From: Bdellovibrio svalbardensis
GTDB lineage: Bacteria; Bdellovibrionota; Bdellovibrionia; Bdellovibrionales; Bdellovibrionaceae
Direction of reading: 5' to 3'
Length of the DNA: 64,000 nt
Assembly (NCBI RefSeq): GCF_029531655.1
Contig: NZ_JANRMI010000002.1
Location: 62,001-126,000 of the forward strand
Shown here: positions 35,141 to 42,685 of the stretch, piece by piece
Numbering within the stretch: the stretch's first letter is position 1
How the letters are laid out: every line of letters begins with the position of its first letter
Position numbers and translations under genes: made by a program
Notes under the pieces: model-generated
Database searches by the model: none
What the model was told of the DNA's origin: nothing
The model's input: the letters and a program-made list of their open reading frames with translations, nothing else

Positions 35141-36364
35141 ATGTTGAAGTGGACTTTAGCGTCTATTGCTATGAGTTCAGTGGCTTATGCTGGAGATCCA
35201 GGCACGGTGAATTCCGGAGCTGGAGCATCCGCAGGGTTTCAGGGTGTTGTCTTATCTGGACAAGTGACCCGATCCAATCTTGACGGTGTCAACATTGTCG
35301 TTACCAACAGTTGTTTTGGTACCAATCTTCGACATGTCACCAATCCGATTTCTCCTCTTGGTAAGGTTAAAATGAAATTGGTCATCAGAGACCACGGCGC
35401 CGAGAAAACATTCATCGTTTCTTATCCCGGTTCCTTGGTCGTCGAGGGCGGTCTGACGGATGCGAGAGCTATTCCCGCAGGGGAAATTTCGAATCCAATC
35501 GGCTTGACTGCGACGGGAGCGATTACGGGCAATGTGGTTCGTGTGAATGTCCCTGTGGCTTCGCAGGTCACTGTTGATGAAAATGGAAATATCAATCAAG
35601 GCAGTATTGAAGCGGAACTGGTGTCTGTTTCGTTCGCACAGGTTTTCGATTGGACGCCTACAAATGCGGACTATCAGAGTGGATATTATAAATTAGACAC
35701 CCACCATGGTGGCGGTAATGTGGCGGACTATCGTGGTTACACGGGACCGCTTTCAGCCAGCGTTTATACTTCAGGATCTAAAGATAAGAAAACCTATAAC
35801 GTCGCGGCCTATTTCCCAGGGGAGTTTGGTTTCTGCGGTGGTTACTTCTCTCCATTGATGGTGTTCTTTGATGAAGCTCGTCCGCAGTTCTCTGCTAACG
35901 TTAGTTTCCCGCTCAATCCTACAGGCAAAACAATGTGGCCTGAGGCTGGTTCAAAAGGGGCCTTCGTCGCCTTCGACCGTGATGGTGACGGGAAGATCTC
36001 GAAAGCCAATGAGTTGTTTGGCTCTGAGGAAGGGAAATTTAAAAACGGGTTTGAAGCTCTTCGTGAGTTTGATTCCAACAAAGACGGTGTGATCGATAGC
36101 AAGGATAAAGATTTCGCGAAGCTCATGCTGTGGTTTGATAAGAATGCCGATGGAATCAGTCAAAAAGAGGAGCTTGTTCCTTTGAAAACGCGCATCAAGT
36201 CGATTTCTTTAAAATATGACAGCTCTTCGACGAACGGAATTGGCGCCCGCGCTGAGGTTCGCGAAAGAAGTGAATTCGTGTTTGTTGAAAAGGGCAAAGA
36301 TAAAAAAGGCCAGGAAAAAAGAGGTCAGATCCTTGACGTCTGGTTTGCTCCCAACGCGAAATAG
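35141..36364 (+). CDS. Secreted EF-hand-type calcium-binding protein
   Basis: A 407-residue exported protein with a signal peptide (LASIAMSSVAYA). The first half is beta-rich and unassigned. The C-terminal part has three calcium-loop-like segments: DRDGDGKISKANE (about residue 279), DSNKDGVIDSKD (about 311) and DKNADGISQKEE (about 333), typical of EF-hand or dockerin-like repeats in secreted bacterial proteins. ATG 35141 follows AAAGGGGG. It lies 16 bases after the second pseudopilin, so it is the last gene of the operon and may be exported or assembled together with the pilin-like proteins. Confidence 0.8.
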   Translation: MLKWTLASIAMSSVAYAGDPGTVNSGAGASAGFQGVVLSGQVTRSNLDGVNIVVTNSCFGTNLRHVTNPISPLGKVKMKLVIRDHGAEKTFIVSYPGSLVVEGGLTDARAIPAGEISNPIGLTATGAITGNVVRVNVPVASQVTVDENGNINQGSIEAELVSVSFAQVFDWTPTNADYQSGYYKLDTHHGGGNVADYRGYTGPLSASVYTSGSKDKKTYNVAAYFPGEFGFCGGYFSPLMVFFDEARPQFSANVSFPLNPTGKTMWPEAGSKGAFVAFDRDGDGKISKANELFGSEEGKFKNGFEALREFDSNKDGVIDSKDKDFAKLMLWFDKNADGISQKEELVPLKTRIKSISLKYDSSSTNGIGARAEVRERSEFVFVEKGKDKKGQEKRGQILDVWFAPNAK

Positions 36365-36414
36365 CAGAGCCGTTAAGCTCTCGCTCCAAAAGCTTTAATT
36401 CTTTTATTTCTGGG

Positions 36415-36442
36415 GCCCATGTGTTTGAATCAGCACATGGGC
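36415..36442. promoter_or_regulatory. Perfect inverted repeat over the hutI start region
   Basis: GCCCATGTG (36415-36423) and CACATGGGC (36434-36442) form 9-bp perfect arms with a 10-base loop, followed by ATTCTTTT. Each arm contains an ATG, and the two are the candidate starts for hutI. It may be a terminator for the EF-hand gene, an operator, or a translation-control hairpin. Confidence 0.55.
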
Positions 36443-37681
36443 ATTCTTTTAAAAAATATCTCGACATTGTTGACTCTGGAAGGCGCTCGTCGCAAAGAGG
36501 GTCGCCGTATCACTGAATCTGATCTTGGGTTGGCGCAAAAGCAGTCTCTCTTGATTGAGAAAGATAAAATCGCCTGGATAGGTCCCCAGGGGAAGCTTCC
36601 TAAAGAATGGGCCCGAAAAAAAGGTCTAAAGGAAATAGATATGAAGGGCAGAACAGTTCTGCCTGGATTTGTGGAGTGCCATACGCACTTGATTTTCGCA
36701 GGGGACCGCGCGGCTGAATTCGAAATGCGCAATCAAGGTGTGAGCTACCAGGAGATTGCCGCCAAAGGGGGCGGCATTCTTTCGACAATGAAGAACACCC
36801 GTGCTTCTTCTTTACAGCAGCTTGTGAATCAAGGTCAAAAAAGAGTGAATCACTTTATCAGTCAGGGTGTGACGACGCTCGAAGTGAAGTCCGGGTATGC
36901 GTTAAACCTCAAGGATGAACTTAAGGTTTTGCAAGCGGTGCAGAAGCTTGACGGTGTTCGCACGGTCAGCACATTTTTAGGCGCCCATGCTTTGCCGCCG
37001 GAATTCAAAACTTACGAGAGCTATTTGGAATTTTTGGCAGACAAAGTTTTGCCGGAAGTGAAAAAGAAAAAACTCGCTCGTCGCGTAGATATCTTTATTG
37101 AAAAAGGTTTCTTCCCTGCGGAGGCCTCAGAAAAGTATCTGCGTCGTGCTCAAGAGATGGGCTTTGAAGTTCTAATCCACGCAGATCAAATGTCCCTAAG
37201 TGGCGGTAGCGATGTGGCGGTGAAACTGGGGGCCCTTTCGGGGGATCATTTGCTGCAGATCACAGAGAGGGAAGTTAAGTCTCTGGCAAAGTCCGAAGTG
37301 ACCTGTGTGATGTTGCCAACAGCTGATTTGTATACGCGCACAAAATATCCTCCAGCCAAAGAGTTGATCGAAGCGGGAGCGCGAGTGGCGTTGGCGACGG
37401 ATTTCAATCCGGGGACTTCACCGACTCAAGATTTGAACTTGGTAGGGTTGCTGGCTCGCTTGGAGATGAAGATGAGTCTTCCGCAGGTGATTGCAGGCTA
37501 CACAGTGGGGGCCGCTTATGCCTTGAACTTGCAGAGTGAGATCGGTTCACTCGAAATTGGCAAGAGTGCTGATTTAATATGCACAACTCAGGACTGGCAG
37601 TGCTTGTTCTACAGTGTCGGGGAGAGTGCAGAGAAGACAGTTTTCTCTCGAGGGAAGAAGATTTTTGATAATCTAAAATGA
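36437..37681 (+). CDS. hutI: Imidazolonepropionase
   Basis: A 414-residue cytoplasmic metal-dependent amidohydrolase that opens imidazolonepropionate to formiminoglutamate, the third step of histidine degradation. The metal-binding motif is in VECHTHLIFAGDRAAEF around residue 77, followed by GVSYQEIAAKGGGILST, HADQMSLSGGSDVAVKLGA around 250 and ALATDFNPGTSP around 320. Length is typical. ATG 36437 gives the family-like start MGILLKNISTL; ATG 36419 is an alternative, and neither has a strong ribosome site. Both starts lie in the arms of an inverted repeat. The other hut genes here, hutH and hutU, are about 31 kb upstream, and no hutG is in the window. Confidence 0.95.
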   Translation: MGILLKNISTLLTLEGARRKEGRRITESDLGLAQKQSLLIEKDKIAWIGPQGKLPKEWARKKGLKEIDMKGRTVLPGFVECHTHLIFAGDRAAEFEMRNQGVSYQEIAAKGGGILSTMKNTRASSLQQLVNQGQKRVNHFISQGVTTLEVKSGYALNLKDELKVLQAVQKLDGVRTVSTFLGAHALPPEFKTYESYLEFLADKVLPEVKKKKLARRVDIFIEKGFFPAEASEKYLRRAQEMGFEVLIHADQMSLSGGSDVAVKLGALSGDHLLQITEREVKSLAKSEVTCVMLPTADLYTRTKYPPAKELIEAGARVALATDFNPGTSPTQDLNLVGLLARLEMKMSLPQVIAGYTVGAAYALNLQSEIGSLEIGKSADLICTTQDWQCLFYSVGESAEKTVFSRGKKIFDNLK

Positions 37682-37692
37682 TTGAGTGCGTT

Positions 37693-37720
37693 AGGAAATT
37701 TAAGAATCTTAAAATTTCCT
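37693..37720. terminator. A/T-rich inverted repeat after hutI
   Basis: AGGAAATTT-AAGA faces TCTTAAAATTTCCT with one bulged base. It lies 12 bases after the hutI stop; the following sequence is T-rich but not a clean tract. It may be a terminator or the operator of the next gene. Confidence 0.4.
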
Positions 37721-37778
37721 TTGAATTAATGCCCTCTTTCTTTCTAGTCTTGGGTTGTGGTGAGGGGGAAGCTACAAA

Positions 37779-38219
37779 ATGAGATCAACGTATTCCACTT
37801 TAATGCAGTCGAAATATTTCAATCCTGCTTTTAACAGTGCCATCTTTGATGGTCCCGTTCGAATCTACTTTGCACAGTTTCACGAAGCTTTGGCTTTGAA
37901 GATCTATTTCATGGTTCAGCAAAAGTTGACTCAAGAATTGGTCGTGGCGAAAGAGCGTGCAAAAGCTTCCGGCGCCAATATCATGGTGATGATCTACCCA
38001 ACCGCTGAAACCTTCGAGCTTTCATTCGATGCCGAGGGCGCTGCTGGCTCTATCAAAGGTCCTTTTGAAATTGAAAAATGGAATGAAGATGTCGTTATTG
38101 GTCTGCGCGGACCTATTGAAGATGAAAACCTAGATCTTTTGGTAGAAGCTCTTCGTCTCACTATGGAATCTTGGCGTCCAGCTGAGCTTCTTCGCGCTGT
38201 CGCTCCTGCGGAATTATGA
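37779..38219 (+). CDS. Small hypothetical protein
   Basis: A 146-residue protein without signal peptide. It has an early aromatic helix (RIYFAQFHEALALKIYFMVQ), a charged helix (KLTQELVVAKERAKASG), a short beta stretch (NIMVMIYPTAETFELSFD) and a C-terminal helix ending RPAELLRAVAPAEL. No family is recognised. GAGGGGG precedes the ATG. It sits 14 bases before the class III prepilin-like gene on the same strand, so the two are probably co-transcribed and may act together at the membrane. Confidence 0.65.
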   Translation: MRSTYSTLMQSKYFNPAFNSAIFDGPVRIYFAQFHEALALKIYFMVQQKLTQELVVAKERAKASGANIMVMIYPTAETFELSFDAEGAAGSIKGPFEIEKWNEDVVIGLRGPIEDENLDLLVEALRLTMESWRPAELLRAVAPAEL

Positions 38220-38232
38220 TATCCTTTTAAAT

Positions 38233-38415
38233 ATGAATAATAGAGGTCAAATCGTGGTGGAGTACATACTCCTCCTCGTACTAGCGGTTGGTCTAGCCGC
38301 ACTTCTTACAAAGAATCTCGTCAGCCGCGACCCGGAAGATGCAGGCATTCTTGTGACCAAATGGGATGCCGTCCTAAAAACCGTCGGCGCCGACGTCCCC
38401 GATAAACGCAAATAA
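38233..38415 (+). CDS. Small class III prepilin-like (Flp/archaellin-type) peptide
   Basis: A 60-residue protein with the N-terminus MNNRG, cleavage, QIVVEYILLLVLAVGLAALL. This is the Q-x3-E-Y pattern of class III signal peptides, found in Flp-type pilins and archaeal flagellins and pilins, with one hydrophobic helix. The rest is a short charged tail (KWDAVLKTVGADVPDKRK), too small for a globular pilin domain. The coding potential is supported by clean codons and position, 14 bases after the 146-residue gene. A weak ribosome site makes the start less certain. No tad/flp assembly genes are in the window. Confidence 0.7.
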   Translation: MNNRGQIVVEYILLLVLAVGLAALLTKNLVSRDPEDAGILVTKWDAVLKTVGADVPDKRK

Positions 38416-38419
38416 ATCA

Positions 38420-38491
38420 GGTACAGACTTACTTTTGGTGACGAAGGCGCAGCACGAAGTGATGCGACTGCGCCAAAAGTAAGTTTGTACC
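38420..38491. repeat. Long hairpin element of 72 bases
   Basis: Outer arms of 19 bases, GGTACAGACTTACTTTTGG (38420-38438) and CCAAAAGTAAGTTTGTACC (38473-38491), match except at one position. Inside is a second stem, GGCGCAG with CTGCGCC. It lies between the convergent prepilin-like gene and plsC and has the form of a small palindromic dispersed element or a bidirectional terminator. Confidence 0.7.
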
Positions 38492-38510
38492 CGTCGCAAA
38501 AACCAAAAAT

Positions 38511-39281
38511 CTAAAGAAATGCATTTCCGCGCTTAGAAATCTCTTCTTCGATAGCAATCTGCATTTTTTCCTGAATATCCTGAGCAATCTCGTGCACCAA
38601 ATCAGCATCATTCACAGAAGACGCCTTATAGGGAAGTTGAATTGGCTCCAAGAAGCGAATTCTCCACTTTGCAGGCAGAGGCAAAATATTGAGTGGCAGC
38701 GGAATGACCGAGCCTTTTAAGAACTTCGTAAATTTTAATTTCTTCAAGTTGATATGAGTTTCTTCCGCGCCCAAAACAATCGCAGGAACGATCGGGCATT
38801 GAGCTTCCAAAGCCATACGAATGAATCCGCGTTTGAATTCTTGCAGCTGATAGCGCTCAGTCGTGGGCTTGAAGTTTCCTTGTTCCCCCTCGGGAAATAA
38901 GACAATGGCATTTCCTTTTTTAAGAGCGTTGAGTCCATTTTCGTAAGTGGCCTCAGTGAAGCCCATCTTTTGCGCGGGGATCGCCGTCGTCTCAGTCAGA
39001 AACCAAAAGTGATGAGTCAAAACCCGGGGAACTCGTTTGGCTTCCTCTTGGATAACATGCCCCAAAAGAAAGGCATCAAAGCCGGAATAGCCGGAGTGAT
39101 TCGGGGCAATGATGACAGCGCCACGGCGAGGGATGTTTTCAGCTCCTTCGACTTCCAGGCGGAAGTATTTGCGTAAAATCTCCAACAAAAAACGCGGCAG
39201 CACTCGATAGATCAGGGTGTCTCTGTCGAGAGATTTCAGGCCAAAAATTTTTTCGTTGGGTTTCGGCAAAAAGTTCTTCAT
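38511..39281 (-). CDS. 1-acylglycerol-3-phosphate O-acyltransferase-like protein
   Basis: A 256-residue membrane-associated acyltransferase of the PlsC superfamily, probably acylating lysophosphatidic acid or a similar lipid. It has the N-terminal catalytic motif region APNHSGYSGFDAFLLGH around residue 59 and the FPEGEQGNFKP block, equivalent to the FPEGTRS motif, around 140. The His and Asp of the first motif are six residues apart instead of the usual four, so it belongs to a divergent branch. A basic segment follows. It is divergent from glpK with only 32 bases between the starts. Substrate and pathway place are inferred from the family. Confidence 0.8.
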   Translation of the reverse strand: MKNFLPKPNEKIFGLKSLDRDTLIYRVLPRFLLEILRKYFRLEVEGAENIPRRGAVIIAPNHSGYSGFDAFLLGHVIQEEAKRVPRVLTHHFWFLTETTAIPAQKMGFTEATYENGLNALKKGNAIVLFPEGEQGNFKPTTERYQLQEFKRGFIRMALEAQCPIVPAIVLGAEETHINLKKLKFTKFLKGSVIPLPLNILPLPAKWRIRFLEPIQLPYKASSVNDADLVHEIAQDIQEKMQIAIEEEISKRGNAFL

Positions 39282-39313
39282 GATTAACTGTACTCATTCT
39301 GTCAGGAGTAGTT

Positions 39314-40801
39314 ATGTCGTCTTCTTCTTTTATCATGGCCATCGACCAAGGAACAACCAGCTCACGAACTTGCATAGTCAATCAAGCCGGAGGTCTCGTT
39401 GCTGAGGCGCGTGAATCTTTCAAGCAGATATTTCCGAAGCCAGGTTGGGTGGAGCATGACCCTGAGGACATTTGGCATTCGACGCAAAGATCCATGCGAC
39501 TGGCGCTGGAAAAAGCAAAGATCAGCGGATCACAAATCGCGGCCATTGGCATAACCAATCAACGTGAAACTGTCATGGTCTGGGATCGTAAAACTGGAAA
39601 GTCAGTCTACAACGCCATCGTTTGGCAATGTCGTCGCACGCAAGAGATCTGTGAAAAGTTAAAGAAAGCAAAAAAAGAAAAGATGATCACTGCCAAAACA
39701 GGTTTGGTATTGGATCCGTATTTTTCTGCGTCAAAAATCCAATGGATTTTAAAAAACGCACCGAAAGCCATGCAGAAAGCTCGCGCCGGTCAATTGGTTG
39801 CGGGCAATGTTGACACGTATCTGTTGTGGAGATTGACAGCTGGAACTTCTCACAAAACAGACGTGAGCAATGCCTCTCGCACTATGTTGATGAACATTCA
39901 CACCGGTTGGTGGGATGAAGAGTTGATGAAACTGTTCAATGTTCCGCAGGGAATACTTCCTGAGATCTGTCCAAGCAATGCTGATTTCGGTCGCACGCAA
40001 GGTCTTGGTTTTATGCCGGATGGAATTCCAATAACGGGAATGATCGGGGATCAGCAGTCAGCCTTGTTTGGTCAGATCTGCTTCGAGGCGGGCGAATCCA
40101 AATGCACATTCGGCACGGGCAGCTTTGTTTTGCTAAATACGGGAAAGAAAATTGTTAAATCCAAAAACAAACTTCTTTCAACCGTTGCGTGGAAATTGAA
40201 AAATGAAGAGATGACTTACGCCCTGGAGGGGGGAGCTTTCGTTTGTGGTGCGGCGGTTCAGTGGCTGCGCGATGGCTTGGGACTTTTCCAACAATCTGCA
40301 GATGTTGAAAAACTGGCAAAGACAGTTGAAGACACTCAAGGCGTGGAATTTGTTCCGGCGCTGACAGGCTTGGGTGCTCCTCACTGGCAGCCAGAGGCTC
40401 GTGGTTTGATTTGCGGGCTGACTCGTGGAACGACGAAGGCCCATATTGCGCGAGCGACCTTGGAGGCGATGGCCTTGCAAAATGTCGACGTGCTGGTCAC
40501 GATGCAAAAAGATTTGGGTAAGAAAATTAAAACTCTGAAAGTCGATGGCGGAGCTGCTGCCAATGATCTTCTTATGCAGATGCAAGCGGACTATTTGGGC
40601 TTGAATGTTATCCGTCCGCAAAATCTGGAAACCACGGCGATGGGTGCGGCTTTTATGGCTGGTCTTGGCGCTGGCTTCTGGAAAGATGTGAAGCAACTCA
40701 AGCGCATTTGGAAAACCAATAAAGAGTTCAAAGTGAAAATGCAGTTGAAAGCGCGCAAAGAACGCATGCAGCGTTGGGAAAAGGCTTTGGAGAGAGTCTA
40801 A
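39314..40801 (+). CDS. glpK: Glycerol kinase
   Basis: A 495-residue cytoplasmic enzyme that phosphorylates glycerol to sn-glycerol-3-phosphate using ATP, the entry step for glycerol from prey lipids or medium. It has the FGGY-family N-terminal motif AIDQGTTSSRTCIVNQAG, the glycerol-site block WQCRRTQEICE, GMIGDQQSALFGQ around residue 245 and FGTGSFVLLNTG, and the C-terminal ATP-site VDGGAAANDLLMQMQADYL. Length is typical. AGGAG precedes ATG 39314. Its stop codon overlaps the start of a PilZ gene (TAATG), linking glycerol kinase to a cyclic-di-GMP-binding protein in one transcript. Confidence 0.97.
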   Translation: MSSSSFIMAIDQGTTSSRTCIVNQAGGLVAEARESFKQIFPKPGWVEHDPEDIWHSTQRSMRLALEKAKISGSQIAAIGITNQRETVMVWDRKTGKSVYNAIVWQCRRTQEICEKLKKAKKEKMITAKTGLVLDPYFSASKIQWILKNAPKAMQKARAGQLVAGNVDTYLLWRLTAGTSHKTDVSNASRTMLMNIHTGWWDEELMKLFNVPQGILPEICPSNADFGRTQGLGFMPDGIPITGMIGDQQSALFGQICFEAGESKCTFGTGSFVLLNTGKKIVKSKNKLLSTVAWKLKNEEMTYALEGGAFVCGAAVQWLRDGLGLFQQSADVEKLAKTVEDTQGVEFVPALTGLGAPHWQPEARGLICGLTRGTTKAHIARATLEAMALQNVDVLVTMQKDLGKKIKTLKVDGGAAANDLLMQMQADYLGLNVIRPQNLETTAMGAAFMAGLGAGFWKDVKQLKRIWKTNKEFKVKMQLKARKERMQRWEKALERV

Positions 40802-41502
40802 TGGCGGAACAGGGACAAGTGATTTTTAAAAAAGTAGGTGTCTCGGATAAGAAGATGCTTTTTCGAGAGATCGCTTCGGATCGCATTCAAGTCGCGTTAA
40901 AAGGTGAGAATGATGAGATCTTTCATCTGATTGCCATTCAGACTGAGAAAGATGAAGATCTTCTGTGCCATCATACGGCGGATTCGAAAAAATTTGAAAG
41001 ACCACAGAAGGTCATGGTGAACTTTCCGTTTAGGAGTGAACGCTATTTCTTTCAGTCGGAACTGAGCTTTCATTCTGGCTGGGCTGTTTTGAAAATCGAC
41101 AGCGATCTTTTTCAACTTCAACGTCGCGCCAATGCTCGTATTGATCTTCCTTCACGTTACGATGCGGTTTTCACTTTGCATTTGCATGGCGGGAAAAATT
41201 ATTTTCTCGAAGGTCGCATTGTCGATGTCAGTGCCGGTGGGATTAAGGTTGAACTGCCTTTCATCGCTCCAGAACTAGTCTTGGGAGAGAAGATCAAAGG
41301 GACCATGCGTTTGGGAATTCGCCGCCCCATGGAGTTCGAACTGGAAGTGCGCTTTGCGCAGAAGAAAGACCTTCAGGGAAAACCATCACAAGTGGCCGGT
41401 TTGCAGTTTCTCGATGTTGACCACACCATGGAAAATCGGCTGCTCAGTTTAATGATGGATCTGCAGCGAGAGATATTTGTGAAGTATGCTGGTAAAAGAT
41501 GA
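40801..41502 (+). CDS. PilZ-domain protein, likely cyclic-di-GMP receptor
   Basis: A 233-residue cytoplasmic protein. The C-terminal half is a PilZ domain with the ligand-binding arginines in QRRANARIDLPSRY (about residue 108) and the DVSAGGIKVELPF motif (about 142), which together bind cyclic di-GMP. The N-terminal 100 residues form a beta-rich YcgR-like domain without a recognised motif. The start ATG overlaps the glpK stop, so it is translationally coupled. The output partner is unknown; motility, surface or lipid functions are possible, as this second messenger governs predatory or axenic lifestyle in Bdellovibrio. Confidence 0.85.
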   Translation: MAEQGQVIFKKVGVSDKKMLFREIASDRIQVALKGENDEIFHLIAIQTEKDEDLLCHHTADSKKFERPQKVMVNFPFRSERYFFQSELSFHSGWAVLKIDSDLFQLQRRANARIDLPSRYDAVFTLHLHGGKNYFLEGRIVDVSAGGIKVELPFIAPELVLGEKIKGTMRLGIRRPMEFELEVRFAQKKDLQGKPSQVAGLQFLDVDHTMENRLLSLMMDLQREIFVKYAGKR

Positions 41503-41883
41503 TGGCAGAACGATCTCCAACGGCAATTTTTCATCAAAAAACCAGATAGAGTATTTGATCTAATTACGTCAATAACCATCCAAAATTAAAAAGAATACAC
41601 GAATTTGCAAATTTAAGATTGTTTCGGAAGAGTTGGAAACACGAATTCATCCGAACGTCTGACTTTGTGAATTTTAGTCTAGAGTTGAGCAACCCTCCTG
41701 TTCTATACGAATGCTGATTGCGGCGAAGTGTTTTGTGTGCGGAGCAAGGGGGAGCATCCTTTTTGTGAGCTCTCCTAACTTAATTGAAACTTGTTCTGAT
41801 TGCGCTTTATGTTCGCTGACAGATTAGTTTGTTGGATCTTCGATGGCTTTAATGGACGACGAAGAATTTGTGGGTGCTTGAGC
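41503..41883. other. Intergenic stretch upstream of the TIGR02147 gene
   Basis: About 380 bases without a confident gene. It contains one candidate small cysteine-rich frame (41711-41827, listed separately) and is otherwise A/T-rich, as expected for a promoter region. No RNA gene or hairpin of note was recognised. Confidence 0.4.
41711..41827 (+). CDS. Candidate 38-residue cysteine-rich peptide
   Basis: An ATG-to-TAG frame encoding 38 residues with KCFVCGARG near the start and ETCSDCALC near the end. This CxxC-x17-CxxC arrangement resembles a minimal zinc ribbon. It lies in a 380-base gap before the TIGR02147 regulator. No ribosome site is visible upstream, so it may be chance. It is listed because the cysteine spacing is unusual for random sequence. 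Confidence 0.25.
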   Translation: MLIAAKCFVCGARGSILFVSSPNLIETCSDCALCSLTD

Positions 41884-42684
41884 ATGCAGAGTGATAAGAA
41901 GATCGATTATCGAAGTTTCATCCTACGCGAGTATGAGAAGCGAAAGAAAAAGAATCCGCGCTATTCGATGCGTGCGTTTGCCCGTGATATCGGAATGAAT
42001 TCCTCGCGAATGAGTGAGATGTTGAGTGGTAAGGGCGGGATTTCAGAATCGCGCGCGGTGAACATCGCAGAAAAGCTTAATCTTCCAGCGGGGATAAAAG
42101 ACTATTTTGTCGATCTGGTAATTGTTGAACATTCTCGGTCCGAGCAAGTTCGTGAGAACGCGGAAAAAAGACTTCGCAATCGCGGTGATCACTATTTTGA
42201 AATCAACCACGACGCTTTTAAAATGATATCCGAGTGGTATCATGTCGCTCTTCTAGAATGCTTTCACTTGTCAGGATTCCAGCCCAATCCTCAAAGCATT
42301 TCAGACAAGCTTGGAATTACCATTGAACAGTCTGAAGAAGCTTTTCAGCGTTTAACAAGCTTGGGTCTGCTCAACCTGACTCCAGAAGGTGTTTGGGAAA
42401 TATCACATGATTCTCATAAAACCCTGCAAGATGTGCCCAATGAGGCGATCCGGGAGTTTCACCGCCAAGTTATTGGTAAAGCAGTGGGGTCCATTAAAGA
42501 GAACAATGTCGACAGCCGCGATTTTTCAGCGGTGATGCTTGCGACCAGTAAAGAAGGCCTGTCGTATGCTAAAACGCGCATCAGAGATTTCCGCAGAGAG
42601 CTGACACAAGAGTTGGAGTCCATGGCTGATAAAAACTCGGTCTATTGTATGTCCATTCAATTTTTTGAGGTTTCCGGTGAGTAA
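41884..42684 (+). CDS. TIGR02147/DUF4423-family regulator
   Basis: A 266-residue cytoplasmic protein of the TIGR02147 family. The N-terminal helix-turn-helix segment is MRAFARDIGMNSSRMSEMLS around residue 30, followed by RAVNIAEKLNLP. The DUF4423 part contains FKMISEWYHVALLE (about 120) and LTSLGLLNLTPEGVW (about 160). The family is abundant in Bdellovibrio and Fibrobacter and is thought to act as transcription factors, although most members are untested. ATG 41884 is chosen as the start of the conserved part; no strong ribosome site is seen. The adjacent secreted-protein gene starts 1 base after the stop, so the pair is co-transcribed. Confidence 0.9.
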   Translation: MQSDKKIDYRSFILREYEKRKKKNPRYSMRAFARDIGMNSSRMSEMLSGKGGISESRAVNIAEKLNLPAGIKDYFVDLVIVEHSRSEQVRENAEKRLRNRGDHYFEINHDAFKMISEWYHVALLECFHLSGFQPNPQSISDKLGITIEQSEEAFQRLTSLGLLNLTPEGVWEISHDSHKTLQDVPNEAIREFHRQVIGKAVGSIKENNVDSRDFSAVMLATSKEGLSYAKTRIRDFRRELTQELESMADKNSVYCMSIQFFEVSGE

Positions 42685-42685
42685 T

